Shown piece after piece: positions 34,601 through 47,600 of a stretch of 64,000 bases of DNA. The notes beneath the pieces were generated by a model, which was not told the origin of the DNA, searched no databases, and saw nothing but the letters and a program-made list of their open reading frames with translations. This stretch comes from Metridium senile (taxonomy: Eukaryota > Cnidaria > Anthozoa > Actiniaria > Metridiidae). The position numbers and the translations under genes were made by a program. The stretch is taken from contig OX459108.1 of assembly GCA_949775045.1 (NCBI GenBank), positions 6,203,961-6,267,960 of the forward strand. Direction: 5' to 3'. The first letter of the stretch is position 1. Every line of letters begins with the position of its first letter.

Positions 34601-37600
34601 CTACCTTTGAAGATGGCGCAGGGAACTGTGAAGGGAACTATTCGTACTTTATGCATAACATGTATGATACGGTTAGACTTACGTGTGTCAATGATGACGT
34701 CGCTGTTTGCAGACGAGTTGTTCTTGTTATCGTCTTCAGGTTGTACTACCTCTTGCACAGACTCCAGGTTGGTCCTCCATTGTGTTGTGTCATAATTGGG
34801 CGATTCGTTATTGTTAGTTACCAGACCATCTCTTTGACCCTCGGCATGTTTTGGTGTAGGATTACTGGGCCTGACGGGTTTGTACGACGCATGCGCAGGT
34901 GTTGGATTGTTTGGTCTTAAAGGGGTAGGGGTACCATCCCCTGTAGCATGAGCAGGGGTGGGGTTGGTAGGGCGTAGATTGTTAGGGGATAAAGTGTTCC
35001 CATTGGCTGAAGGCGATGTTGCGTCACTGTTGAGCTGTGAATTAGTTCCTCCATTTTGCTGAAGTACTTCAGGGCTTGAGAAATCCTGCATAGACTTCTG
35101 GATCCCACCTGGATCAGATGTGGGTGTATCCGGAACACTACCCTCCCCTGGGGGTGGATGACGGGTTTGATCGGCCAATTGTGACGTCAATACATCCATA
35201 TTTATTTGGTCATTGTTGTACTCGTAACGAAGAAAGTTCTGGCCTAAAAAAACAATGGTGAAGTTAGAGACTGATGTATTATATGTAACTATGTATCGGA
35301 GACATTTCGTTCCCATATAATGTTTCAGAGATATAATATGCTTACCGTCTGATGTATCAAAGTAAGATGGTACGTCCTTGTTACGTAAAGCATGCTTCCC
35401 ATACTCCAATTCAGCCAATTCAATCTTGTCTCGTTCCCATTCCGATTTCGATCGTTTCCAGCGAGGAGGAGGAGGGGCTGGGACTGGGGCAGGTGTAATA
35501 GCTTCTACGTACTTTTGACTAGCCTCATCTCCTTGTAATTTATCTGATGAAAGAAATAATACATCAGGGGGAAGCAGCCACTTAACCAACAGTTCTCCCA
35601 TGTAGGGGATTAATTAAGAGGGTGGAGAGGGGGTGAACAGTTCTCCCATGTAATGGATTATTTTAAAGGGTTGGGAGGGGGTATTGGGCAATATTTTGTG
35701 CAGTCCATTTTTTTGGACAATCACAACAGTTCTTCCATGTAGGGGATTATTTTAGGGGGTGGGGAGGGGGTATTGGGCAATATATAATGCAGTCCATTTT
35801 TTTTTGGACAATCACAACACATCAGTCAAGATCGCTCACACCTTTGTTCAACTATTCTAAAAAGACCTATTTTCACTTACTGGCATGCTTTGCATTTTTT
35901 TAGTTGATGGTTTTAATTCATTCGTCGTATTACGAGAATACAAAAACAACACGAAACGATTGTGAGAGCGTAAATACCCACTCACACCGTAGATTATATC
36001 AAAATGTCTGAAGTTACGATTTTAATGATCCACGAAATTCAGTATCTCGCGCGTTTGCATGTTGGTAACTGACCATTGGTCTTTAAAATATGTCGAAAGT
36101 ATAGTAATTTATACTTACTAGACATATTGTCCATTGCATTTTGAAGACTGTTAGTCGATCCCTCTTCTTTGTCTTGTATCATGTTCTTTTCTGCATCTAG
36201 CTTGACATCTTTATTTTCATCCGTCATCTAAACATACATAACTCGTCAGCTACATGCCAACACCTTTCAAGATGGCGCAGGGAACTGTAAAGAGGGACAC
36301 AATTTTGCTTTATCTTAAATATAACTAGACTTACTTTCGTATCCAGTTCTTCTGCACGCAGTTTCTCGCTGTCTTCTCGAGGATCCTGTGGCAGAATAGA
36401 GTCTAGTTTCTCATGCCTCTTTGCAACATACTCGCCGTAGTCTTTCATACATTTTACAATGTCTTGTCTTTGATCGTCGGTCAGCGGTTTGTATTGTATG
36501 AGCTGACGCAGCTCCAGTGCTCTCGGGCAAGTAATTGTGCGCGGTGCAGCTTGCTTTTTGGCGACATTACCAATATTTACACCAGCACCTTAAAATGAAT
36601 GAATAAATAAATAAAATGAATTAACAATACAAAATGAATATAAAAATACAAAATGAATGAATATATACATAAAATAAAATGAATGGATGGATGCATAAAT
36701 GAATGAATGGTTGGATGAATGACAGAATAAACCAATGAATGAATAAATTAATGGATGGATGAAAGAATGAATGAATGAATACAAGATAAATGAATGGATG
36801 AATGAATTGATGAATGGATGGATTAATCATCCTTTCATTCACTCATCCATCTATTCATTCATTTTCATCCATTAATTTATTCATCCATTCGTTTATTCAG
36901 TATTATCAACAAAATGAATTTTCGGTTGCATCAAATTTTCAGGTTTTAGAGTAATCTCTGTAAACAACTTTAGCTTAACCGTACCTATTTATTAAAAGAT
37001 AATATCGTTACATTTGTCTTATTTATAGTTATCTAAGTACTTTAACACTCCAAGCCTTACCAACTTTAGTACCAAACTTAGGTCCATCACGTTTCTCCTC
37101 CTTTGCAGGGAATGTCTCAAAGTCACGTTCTCTCAGTGCTTGAGGGACTATTATTTCCTCGTCTTTTTGCATCAGCCAAACATTAGATATACCTCCTGTA
37201 TAAGATCAACATTGATTAGCCACAGATATCGAAACAATTGTACAGTAATTCAAGTTTGTTTGTTTGAATTACAATAGCTTTCCCCACAACACAAGGCATT
37301 ATGGTTATGTGAAAGAAGAGAATTATAGAAAAAGAATATGTGTGTGCTATGTTGAAGGAATAGAAAACGTGTGCGCGTGTTGTGTGCAGTTATAAAGCAC
37401 GCTGGGTTGTCAGACACGAGAGAGGTGTTAAGAGAAGAACGACGAGAAGCGGAGTGCTTCTCAACACTTCTCGAGTGTTCTGACAATCCCCAAGTGCTTT
37501 ATAACTGCATACAGCACAGAAAGCAAGTTTTTTATTTCTTTTATAAAATACAAATTGATCAACATGCAAACGCGCGTGCTGTGTGCTCTCATAAAGCTCG

Positions 37601-38591
37601 CGCCTCAACCAATCAAAATACGTGATTTCAAATAGTTATTTTATAAAGAGTTATAAAGCACGCGGCGATTGACAGAACACGAGAGAAGTGTACTTTAACG
37701 AAGTGCTTTATAACTGCATACAACATAGCGAGCAAGTTTTCTATTTCTTTTATAAAATACAAATTGACATATTTGATCAACATGCAAACGCGCGTGCTGT
37801 GTGCTCTCACAAAGCACATGCCTCAGCCAATCAGAATGCGTGGTTTCTAATAGTTATTTACAATTAATCTTTAATATGTCATCATACCTGAGTAAGGTTT
37901 TAGCACTGTAATACCCGTTGCCTGATGTAGTCCCTCTACAGGTGATCGTAATACAGCAGTACCAGGGTCTTTGTCCGCTTGACACAAAAACTCATTCACA
38001 TCTGACTGACGTAGAAGCTCAAAACCAGATCCATCTTGTTGGATAACAAAATACCTGGGTACTAGGCTCGTGCCAGGCCTTTCAGATAACTGGTCGTCAG
38101 GGAGTGGTGATGACTTGTTGATATTTGTGTCACCATTGGACATGACTGTAATGTGGGATCCATGTACATCTTGAAGCTCACAACACAGCTGATCTGTACT
38201 GCGCATGACATAAATGCCCGCTGTAATTTGTGCTGGTTCGTTTGCAGGCGCAGGTGTGGCCAGATCAACTTTCTCAGCAAGATCACGTGGAGCAAACGAA
38301 ACAACACCTGAAAAAAGCATTTCATAGCATTTCATATCTTTTAAGGTATCGAAAAAGGAAGAACCCATCCCTCTTCATTTTTTATAACTATGCAGAACTG
38401 TGGCTTTGTTTAGTTTTATTATTATTTTAATATGGTGTAAGCAACACCGGCATCTTTCAGGTATCCGATATCCAAACACGTAGAAGTTAGTTGAAAAACC
38501 GAGACCAATTTTTTTTTCTTTCAAGTGCTTGATCAGGCTTCTCAAACCATTAATAATTCTTGGAGAAATTCAAAGCAGAATTTGATTTTAA

Positions 38592-38636
<45 letters not shown>

Positions 38637-41600
38637 TCGCGGTCATGACGTCCGTACAAATGACCAAGAGCCAAATATTTTCCCGTACGGCCCGACCTAA
38701 CTCAGTCAATATTTTTTTTATCATATGACCCACTCTTTTTAATTTAAAGGCCATTTTTGTTGTGATGTTTCGAGTAGCTGGTCCGTACGTGTTTGTACGG
38801 ACCAGGTGAAAAAAGCAGTACGGACCCCAGCACGTGACTTTTTACAAAGGTTTTCTTAAGAGCGCGCGCCGGGCAAAATACAGGTCATATGATAATAGAT
38901 TTTATGCTAATTAAGATCACATATCCAAACCTTCTTCACGGTAGTGATTTCCATTGTTTTGTACTCATGAATTATTAGTGAATTTGAGAAGGATGTTTAC
39001 TCAATAACCATACTCGATCATTTTACTGATTACTCCACCCAACAACCTGGGATTTTCTCTGAGATGCCAACCATTAAGGATGGTATAATATAAATCTATT
39101 GTTGAAATGGTTGGCAAATTAGCATCACAATACCAACACTTGTAAACACTACGCTCATGGTCACCTATTGTGTGCTGCTTGTTACTATGTATGGTAGTCG
39201 GAATATACATTTTATTGCATAGAGTAGACGCACTAAATCCGTGACATATAGTTAGTACTAATTAGTACTATTTCATAAAAAAATTATTTGTTTTCTATTG
39301 TTTTAATATCACTATTTAGTACTAAAAATTAGTGTTTGTTTCACGGATTAAGTGCGTCTACTCTATCAATCAATGGAATAAATAGTAAACATCAATCTTT
39401 ACCTTTGGCATCTATATGTAGCTGTGAGCCATCCACTCTATCAACACTTGTAACACCGTCAGCGCATGTTTCAATGTTCACTCCATTACCAAACACGGTC
39501 CCACACGATCCTTCATTTAGGTTGAATACAAGGGTAGCAAAGCCAGGACACTCGACCTTGACAAACTTTCCTTGATACATGTCATATTGTGCCTCCTCGC
39601 CCGTCTCGTTGTCAGGGACCTGCGTCTGCCGTTCTATTTGGTGGTAAAACGTGGTCATACGCGTGCCGTCCTCGTGTTCTACGACGACGGACCCATCTGG
39701 ACGTTCTATGGTCACAACGTTATCCTCGCGTGTACGAATAACCTAGAAATACCGTTATTTTATTACTTACTGTAATCTAATTAAGCATTAGAAGATATTT
39801 TCCGTGTTTCTATTCTCTGTTAGAAACACGCGAGATTGTTGGGAGAATACGAGAAAGATTTTGAATCATGAGCTGAAAGCGAATCCCATTTCCCAGTTTA
39901 TATTTGGACCTAATCCCAGTCAAAAATCACATAATCCCATCAGTTTTGCTCAAGTTTTCAATCCCATTACCATTTTCTATTGTTCTTTTATCTGTAAATC
40001 CCAGTCCCATGCATCCAATCCCATTTCCCAGTCAAAAATAAGGCCAATCCAAGCTCCCATTTTACCCCTTCAGGACCCTCTTATTTTCTAATCATTATAA
40101 GTTGAAAACAATTATTTGCCAAAGAAAAAAAAACATAATCTCTCTTAACAAGAAGTGATTATTTTCACAATGGCAAGTAAGTGAAGGATGTGTACCTGTC
40201 CAGTCTCTGTACAAGTAGCTACTGAATACAATACGCCATCAATGGACTGCACTTCTCCATTCTCCTTGGTCTCAATCCTCGCTCCACTTATACCAGTACT
40301 AATCCACTGAGGGACCTTTTCAGGGAGGGACAACACGGGAACTGGGGGCTCTTCTGGGGATTTCTGAGAAGATGTGGCCCGAAGACCTTTTTTGACAGGG
40401 GAGGTCTCAGGAGGTTTGATGATAGTCGAAGGGTTGGGGGTTTCTTGTGGTGGAGGGGGTTGATACTTGGTAGTTGCCCCATCAGTAAAAAGAACTTGTA
40501 CACCATTGTCTTTCATAAACTGTGAAGAAATATGACGCTTTATTATTACACTATTGGTCAACTCGTCATCATTATTACCAAATGCATCACACTTAACACC
40601 ATCATATAGCCCCATGTACGTACCACTATTAAAATAATCATACAGGCATACGATTATCATCATTATAATGAAAATTATAGAAAATCACGCGCGGGGATTG
40701 GTCGAGAAATGCACACTTTATTCGTATAATCACCTAAACCGTTCTCGCACTTTTAAAAATAAGAAATGAACAGTTTTTCTTAAAGAAGACTGGTTATTTT
40801 TACTTTTTGAAATAATCACTTTATACTAAAACAAAGATATATCCGGCTTAAAAAAGAAATCCGGTTTTTGATCGAGGATCTTGTACAGACGGTTCCACTG
40901 TACTGTTCATATTTTTCTCATGTATCTGTATTTCACTCATAATATGCACCGAACGCATTTCAATCCATTATTCACTTCAATTCTGCGTTTCCATTTACGG
41001 TGTTCAAATTTACCTTAGATATTAATATCGCCCTGGGACCCCCCACAGTTGCCCTATACTACTTTGTCCGGCTGCGTATCCAGCGTGGTTGGTCCTTGTA
41101 GTGTAGTGGTAACACGTCGGACTAGAAAGCCGAAACGGTGGGGTTCAATTCCCGCCAAGGGCATATCATATTTTTCTCATGTATCTGTATTTCACTTATA
41201 CACCGAACGCATTTCAATTCTTTATATCTCAGTGTAATGATTACTTACTTTGATGACAGTTCCATTAGTCAGTACTGTTCGTGATACTTCTTCCATGGCT
41301 GGTTTTTGCCTCAAACTCTCACAATCCTGTTTCCCAAGTCCTCTGACGGGATATCTTTGTCTTACAGCCACCCCTCCCTTATCATCAATACTAGTATATT
41401 CACCATCATTGAAATACTCCACATGCAGTCCATCAGGACAAGATATGTAAACATGCTGGAATGGCTTTTTCTTTTTCTCCTCCTCAGCGCGCTTCTTAGC
41501 TTCTTCTTCAAGACGGTGTTTTTCTTCTTCTTGTTGCAGTAGAAGTTCTTCTATTCTAAAGGGAACAATAAACGTGAAACAATGAGTTGACTTTTTCATA

Positions 41601-44600
41601 AAACATAGACGGCTTGAGATATTGTGATCATGACTGGCTAGCCTCAAGTTCACGTTTGAACGCTATGGACTGTATGGAGTTTTCAAGTGTATGCGAGGCT
41701 GGCCAGTTGACAAGAATAGCTGTTCAAATTGGTCGCCATATTGAGTGAGCATGGGCGGATCCAGGGGAGGGGAATTGGGTGACTCCCCCCCCCCCTCTTT
41801 TTCTAAGCAGTTATATCTTACGTCCGGGATAGCTCCAGCATTATCGGGGTTTTTATATATCCGAAACCACCCCCACCCCCTTTTCCAAAATTCTCCCCCC
41901 CCCCTTTTGAAAATCCTGGATCCGCCACTGGTGAGTACACTGTACTTCATAATAAACCCATCTTACCGGCATGCTTTGTGTTGTTTATTTTGATTTGAGT
42001 GTTATAATTCATTCGCAGTCAGTCGTATTACGAGAAAACGATTAAAATAAAACGCTAAACGATTTAGTAAGAGCGTAAATAGATATCCAAAAAAGATATC
42101 CAAATGTCTCGAATTTCATGGTCCACAAACTAGAAATTTAGTCTTTTGCGTGGTGCATGCTGGTAACTGACCCTTTAATGCTGTAAAACGTCACTATCAA
42201 TGCAAATGCAGTCATCATCAATATCATTATTACCATCTCATATCACTAACTAACCTCTTTGCTTCTTCGTCCATCTTCTTTCTTGCTTTTGGAGAAGAAG
42301 CTTTAGGTTGAGGACTTGGTGTTCCATGGGCCGTTGCTCCGCCTTCAGGGACTGTTATGCTTGCTAGAACTATTTCTGATTCTTTGGGCTCTGCGTCAAT
42401 ATTAGAGCCACAGGGACCATATCCGCTATGGGTCAATATCATGCCATCACTAAATTGAGCAACGAACGAGCTGAAGTCACAGAACGGTTTGGCGTCCTTG
42501 TGATTGTCGCTAAGAGTTTCTTTCTCTGTTCCTTCAATCTCACTCTTTTCAATATGTTCCTGTGGTACTTCTTCTTCAATGTTTTTATCCTCCGTCTCTT
42601 TACTCTCTGCCTGTTTCTGTTCGTCATCTTCTTTGGGCATTATCTCGTCTAAAGGCTCCAAAAAGTGAAGAATGAAAATGTTCCCGTCCTTGTACACAGA
42701 GACCCTGACGTTTTTAGCCCCTTGGACGTACGAGTTTTTATCGACACGGATCTGACCGCCGTCGCTAGGAAACAAAGTCCGCAATGACCCGGATGCATGG
42801 ATTAAACTATCTCCAACGTCATAGCCAATAAAATCAAAGGGTTCTTCAACGGGCGCTTCTATTGGCTGAGATGGAGTTTCGTCATCAAGGTTGTCTTGGG
42901 AACCAAGACGTGACCTTGACCCTTTCTTGTCCCTACTTGATGCACTCTTGCTAGAACGAGATCCTTTGGCTGACGAACGGCTTGATCTGGGTCGAGAATC
43001 TGAGCCATCACGTTTCTTATCTGCAAATAACAATAAGATATTTGAGCGATCAACAAACTGCCTATCTGCAAGTCTAAAAAATTTCAATTATAGTAGCATA
43101 AAATGATAAAAAGCTACAGCTTTTTAAATTTACAAAGATTTGGCTTAAAATTTGCACTTGGGCCTTTAGAGCCTTACTTTCGCGTTTTTGGTACATTTTA
43201 AATGCTGTGCAGTGATTCAATGTGACAACAAAACTCTACCAAATTACTAATTTAGACATGCTCTTTAATGTAATGTAATGTAATGTAATGTAATGTAATG
43301 TAATGTAATGTAATGTAATGTAATGTAATGTAATGTAATGTAATGTAATGTAATGTAATGTAATGTAATGTAATGTAATGTATTGTAATGTAATGTAATG
43401 TAATGTAATGTAATGTAATTTAATGTAATGCAATGCAATGTAATGTATTGTAATGTAATGTATTGTATGTATCATTACTAAAGACTAACTCGATAACTTA
43501 ACAGTTTATTTAGACTTTAGGCACTACCTCATTAAAACTTTATTTATACTTTAGCCTATTTAACTTAATTTTATACTACTAATTATGTAAATATCATGTA
43601 AAATGTGTGAAATAAAATTGATTTTGATTTGATTGTAATGTAAATATTATTGAAATATTTTATTGTTTGTGGTGTTACGTGTTACTCGTTCCCAGTCCCT
43701 TGCTCTTTTTGCATAGGGTCTATTAGTCACCATTTGTTGCTTACCCTTCTCCTTTTTGTCAGGTGAATGATCTTTGGCTCTAGACTTTGCACTGTTTCTA
43801 CCAGGAGACCTGGTACCTCGTGCACTCTTCTTCCCTTTGCCTTTCTTGCTCTTTTCCTCTTCTTCTGCCTTCAATGCATTCACCTCTGCTCTCTTCATCA
43901 AACCATGCCTACTTCCTTCCTTTATAGGAGCTGGAGTCTCTTCGATTACCACAGGGGGTGGGGTAGGGGTTCTAGCTGCTTCTATTCTAATACGTTCTTT
44001 CTCATTTACCCATGTTGTGATTGAGGTAGCCACGTTATCAAGGTAGTTGCGGAATCCAACGTTAGAGTGTAGTTTTGTTTTCCATGAGTTCTGACTTGTG
44101 GAATCTTGTCCAATAGGGTTGTGTAAGGCAACTAGAAGGGAGTGGTCTTTCTTGTGGTAGTACGTATCCATATAAGGTAATCCAAACCGGGCTTTTTCTA
44201 AAACCTGTTATCAAAATTACAGATAATTTACATCAGATAATTCAGTTTTTCTATTATTTTTTCTGTTATTCCTCCGCTTCAAGTGATTATTATTAATAGA
44301 ATAAAAAATAAATAAATCATTGTTTTACGTCGAAATACGGGGAGTCGTTCCCGAATCTCCCTAGTTAGTATTCTACACACACTACCCCTACATCACAACG
44401 ATAATCGTTGCATCGCGACTAGCAAATTGCGAATTTCAATTTGAATTAAAGTTTTTCTGATCTGCCAATCAGTTTGGAGGCGGGGCTTGTACGTTAACTC
44501 GTAAAGTCATTGGGTAATTTGATGTAAGCTCCGCCCTCAAACTGATTGACGAATCAGAAAAACCCAAAATCAAATTACTGCGGTTTTCGACTTTCTTTTC

Positions 44601-47600
44601 GATTTTCGCACACATCACTTCTCACACGTTAGTTTTTGTAGAGGAAGGAAAAACGGATCGCCCGGGAAACACCCTGGTGGCATATGAGAGAGGACAGCAC
44701 ATCATAATTATCTAAATGGAAACTAGCGAGTAAACTAGTATAGGCTGCGTCGGTGTTTGATATAAATGATAGGTAATATAATGAAATTTGTAACACCGTA
44801 AAAATATTGACTGACGTTTCGAGCTTTAGCCCTGAAATGTCAATAAAGTTAAGACAACATTTTTTACGGCGTAAAACAAAGATATGCCTATTGTTCTGTT
44901 GCAATCTCAACCTGTTAAAGAAAAAAGAAAAAAATCTCGCGCGCTAATCAAAGTCTTTTGTTACTTCTCACCTACAATACCATATATGGTAATGGCATTA
45001 TTTTCAAGATTGCATACGGTATTTCTGATACGGTGTTACAAATTTCATTATGTTACCTATCAGTTACTATCTATCTTTGTAAATCAATGACAAACATATT
45101 TGATATTACTATCTACTCAAAAACGTTCTGAGAAAATTATTCACCTGTAGTAAAGTAGTTCTGTCAAAATACTCCATGAAACACCAGTCGTCTAGGTTAC
45201 GAAACGATGTCAAAGGAGAATTGCTTTCAATCTCAGATATCTTGAGTTTACCAGATTCATCACTGCAAAACTTCACCTGGATGACATCAATAAAAAAATA
45301 TCATATTAATGACTGCCACAAGATGACACAGGAGGTAGTATTCCGGGGAGAGGAGGGGTAATTGGTTTTTAAGGTTGTAAATATTTCCCTTCATTTTAGG
45401 GTTATTGCTTGTATTTCAATTTCTCTCTCAAGAAACTAGTTGAAGGTTTGGATCTCGTGGGACGCATGGGCACTGGGCAGCTTGAATTTACCGTCACGTC
45501 ACTCACGTTTAGGAGAGCTCAACAAACACAGCGGTGAAACGACTACGCATATCTGGCAACATTTTCACAGCGGTAAATTTGCCATTGTAAACATTAGGAA
45601 TCGCGGCCGGACTACAGTGTTTGAAGTCGATTTATAAGAAATTCCCTGAATATATAATCTTGAAGTTTCGTGTACATAACCTTTGTTACATTGTAAAGCC
45701 ACCTATAAAGTCTATATTTTTGAATTTTTGTTTACGTTTTGAGAAAAAAGCGATGAAAGTCGTACTCTCCATCGTTTATTATAGAGTCCGTGCAAATTTA
45801 ATGTCAGATTTGTGTGCTGGATCATTTTACTTGTTTTTTTAGTAATAATAACCGACCGCTGTGTTAGCTCAGCATAGTTTTCTGAGATCATTTATATTAA
45901 TATATTTTTTATTTTTGCTTTGCCACATTTGCAGATATAGGAGAGATGATTTTGCAACTCCTACCTTCATGAAGTCTTCCAGTCTACTGTAAGGGTAATC
46001 CCAGGGATTACAATATGACTTGAAGGCTTCATCCAATTCCACAGGATCAATAATATCACCATCATCATTAACGCTTTTAAGAAGCATTCCCTCAAAGGCG
46101 TACTGCTTTAGAGCTTGATCCAAAATAGCTGAATCAATGGATTTTGTTCTTGTGAAATGATGTAACTCATTGGTGCATGCCGCGCGTTCAGCTATTTCCC
46201 GCCCTTCAAGATCAGGTATTTCTCCCATGAAGCTTTGCAAGAATTGTAACATTTTTAGCTCGGCTTGCATGGGGTCGAGGTTGTTTTGTGAATTGAGGTG
46301 ATGAGCACGAGCTGTCAAATCGTCTCCATGGTAAAGTAAGATTGGCACACTGGAATTCACTGGTTTCTTATCTCCTAATGCATTGTCTGAAACAGTCTAG
46401 AAGTAAAGAGAGGCAATTATTTGATAGTCACAACAATAATTACAATGGTAGTTATAATGTGTCAATGAAAGTGGAAAATACATATCGGTTTTACAATAGA
46501 TCAGTGTTAAATGGTCTCTATCATTGCAAGCTCAAGGTTCATCTCGCTTCGATGCAAAGGCTACTTTTCAAGATGGCGCAGGGAACTGTAAAGGGGACTA
46601 TTTCAATACACTGATTATCAGCACAAACCAGCATTTATTGCAGACTTGGCTTGATGTTGGTTGTCTTAAGTCATTACAACGACTTTTGAAATAAGTGCAT
46701 ATGTCAATGGTTTCTTACCTGCTTATCGCCATCTGATAAAGCTAGTTTAGTAGCTTTACTGTTAATGTGAGCTGTAAGTAATAGTTTCTTACCTGCTTAT
46801 CGCCATCTGATAAAGCTAGTTTAGTAGCTTTACTGTTAACGTGAGCTGTAAGTAATAGTTTCTTACCTTCTTATCGCCATCTGATAAAGCTTGTTTAGTA
46901 GCTTTACTGTTAACGTGAGCTGTAAGTAATAGTTTCTTACCTGCCTATCACCATCTGATAAAGCTAGTTTAGTAGCTTTACTGTTAACGTGAGCTGTAAG
47001 TAATAGTTTCTTACCTGCTTATCGCCATCTGATAAAGCTAGTTTAGTAGCTTTACTGTTAATGTGAGCTGTAAGTAATAGTTTCTTACCTGCTTATCGCC
47101 ATCTGATAAAGCTAGTTTAGTAGCTTTACTGTTAATGTGAGCTGCAAGTATGTGGTTGAGACCATCATCACGTGGTGGAGTTTCTTTGTCAAGGGGATTA
47201 CTATCATCTACTGTTGCAGTAACCTAGAACACAATGAGATCCAAACTAGATCACTCACACTAGATCCAAACATAATAATCTATCATTGTTTATAATTATA
47301 TAGCTGACTATTTTACTGATATAACAAACAACCTCATTGGTTGATAAACACTCATATGATACTGTTTTAAAATCCAAACCACACATGGTCAGAACGTGCT
47401 AAAACTTGTGGGGTGATATTTTTCACCAATCAGAGAAGGCCACAAAAGGGCCTTAGCTTTGTTTAAAATGGTGCCAGGAGCAAATACTTTCCAGTCTTTC
47501 TAGAGACGAAAAACGAAATCTTGTTTACAATAGGCACCCCAAACACTCCATCTCAGGGACATCAGTACTCTCGGCCAGAAAACAAAACATACTGTTACCC

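Noticed and set aside
34528..34920. 130-residue plus-strand ORF opposite SPAG17 exon 22
   Set aside because: Antisense shadow of a conserved coding exon; no recognisable domain.
36590..36842. Overlapping 64- and 73-residue minus-strand ORFs rich in His, Ser, Ile and Phe
   Set aside because: Translation of the GAAT/GATG microsatellite.
39001..39210. 69-residue minus-strand ORF in a SPAG17 intron
   Set aside because: Somewhat protein-like composition, but no homology recognised, no splice continuity with SPAG17, and the flanking exons already match the family without it.
41092..41163. Functional tRNA gene
   Set aside because: The anticodon stem has a mismatch, the T loop has an extra base, and the same head is attached to a repeated body at another locus, so a SINE is the better reading.
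43236..43475. 79-residue ORF of repeating residues
   Set aside because: It is the translation of the (TAATG)n microsatellite.
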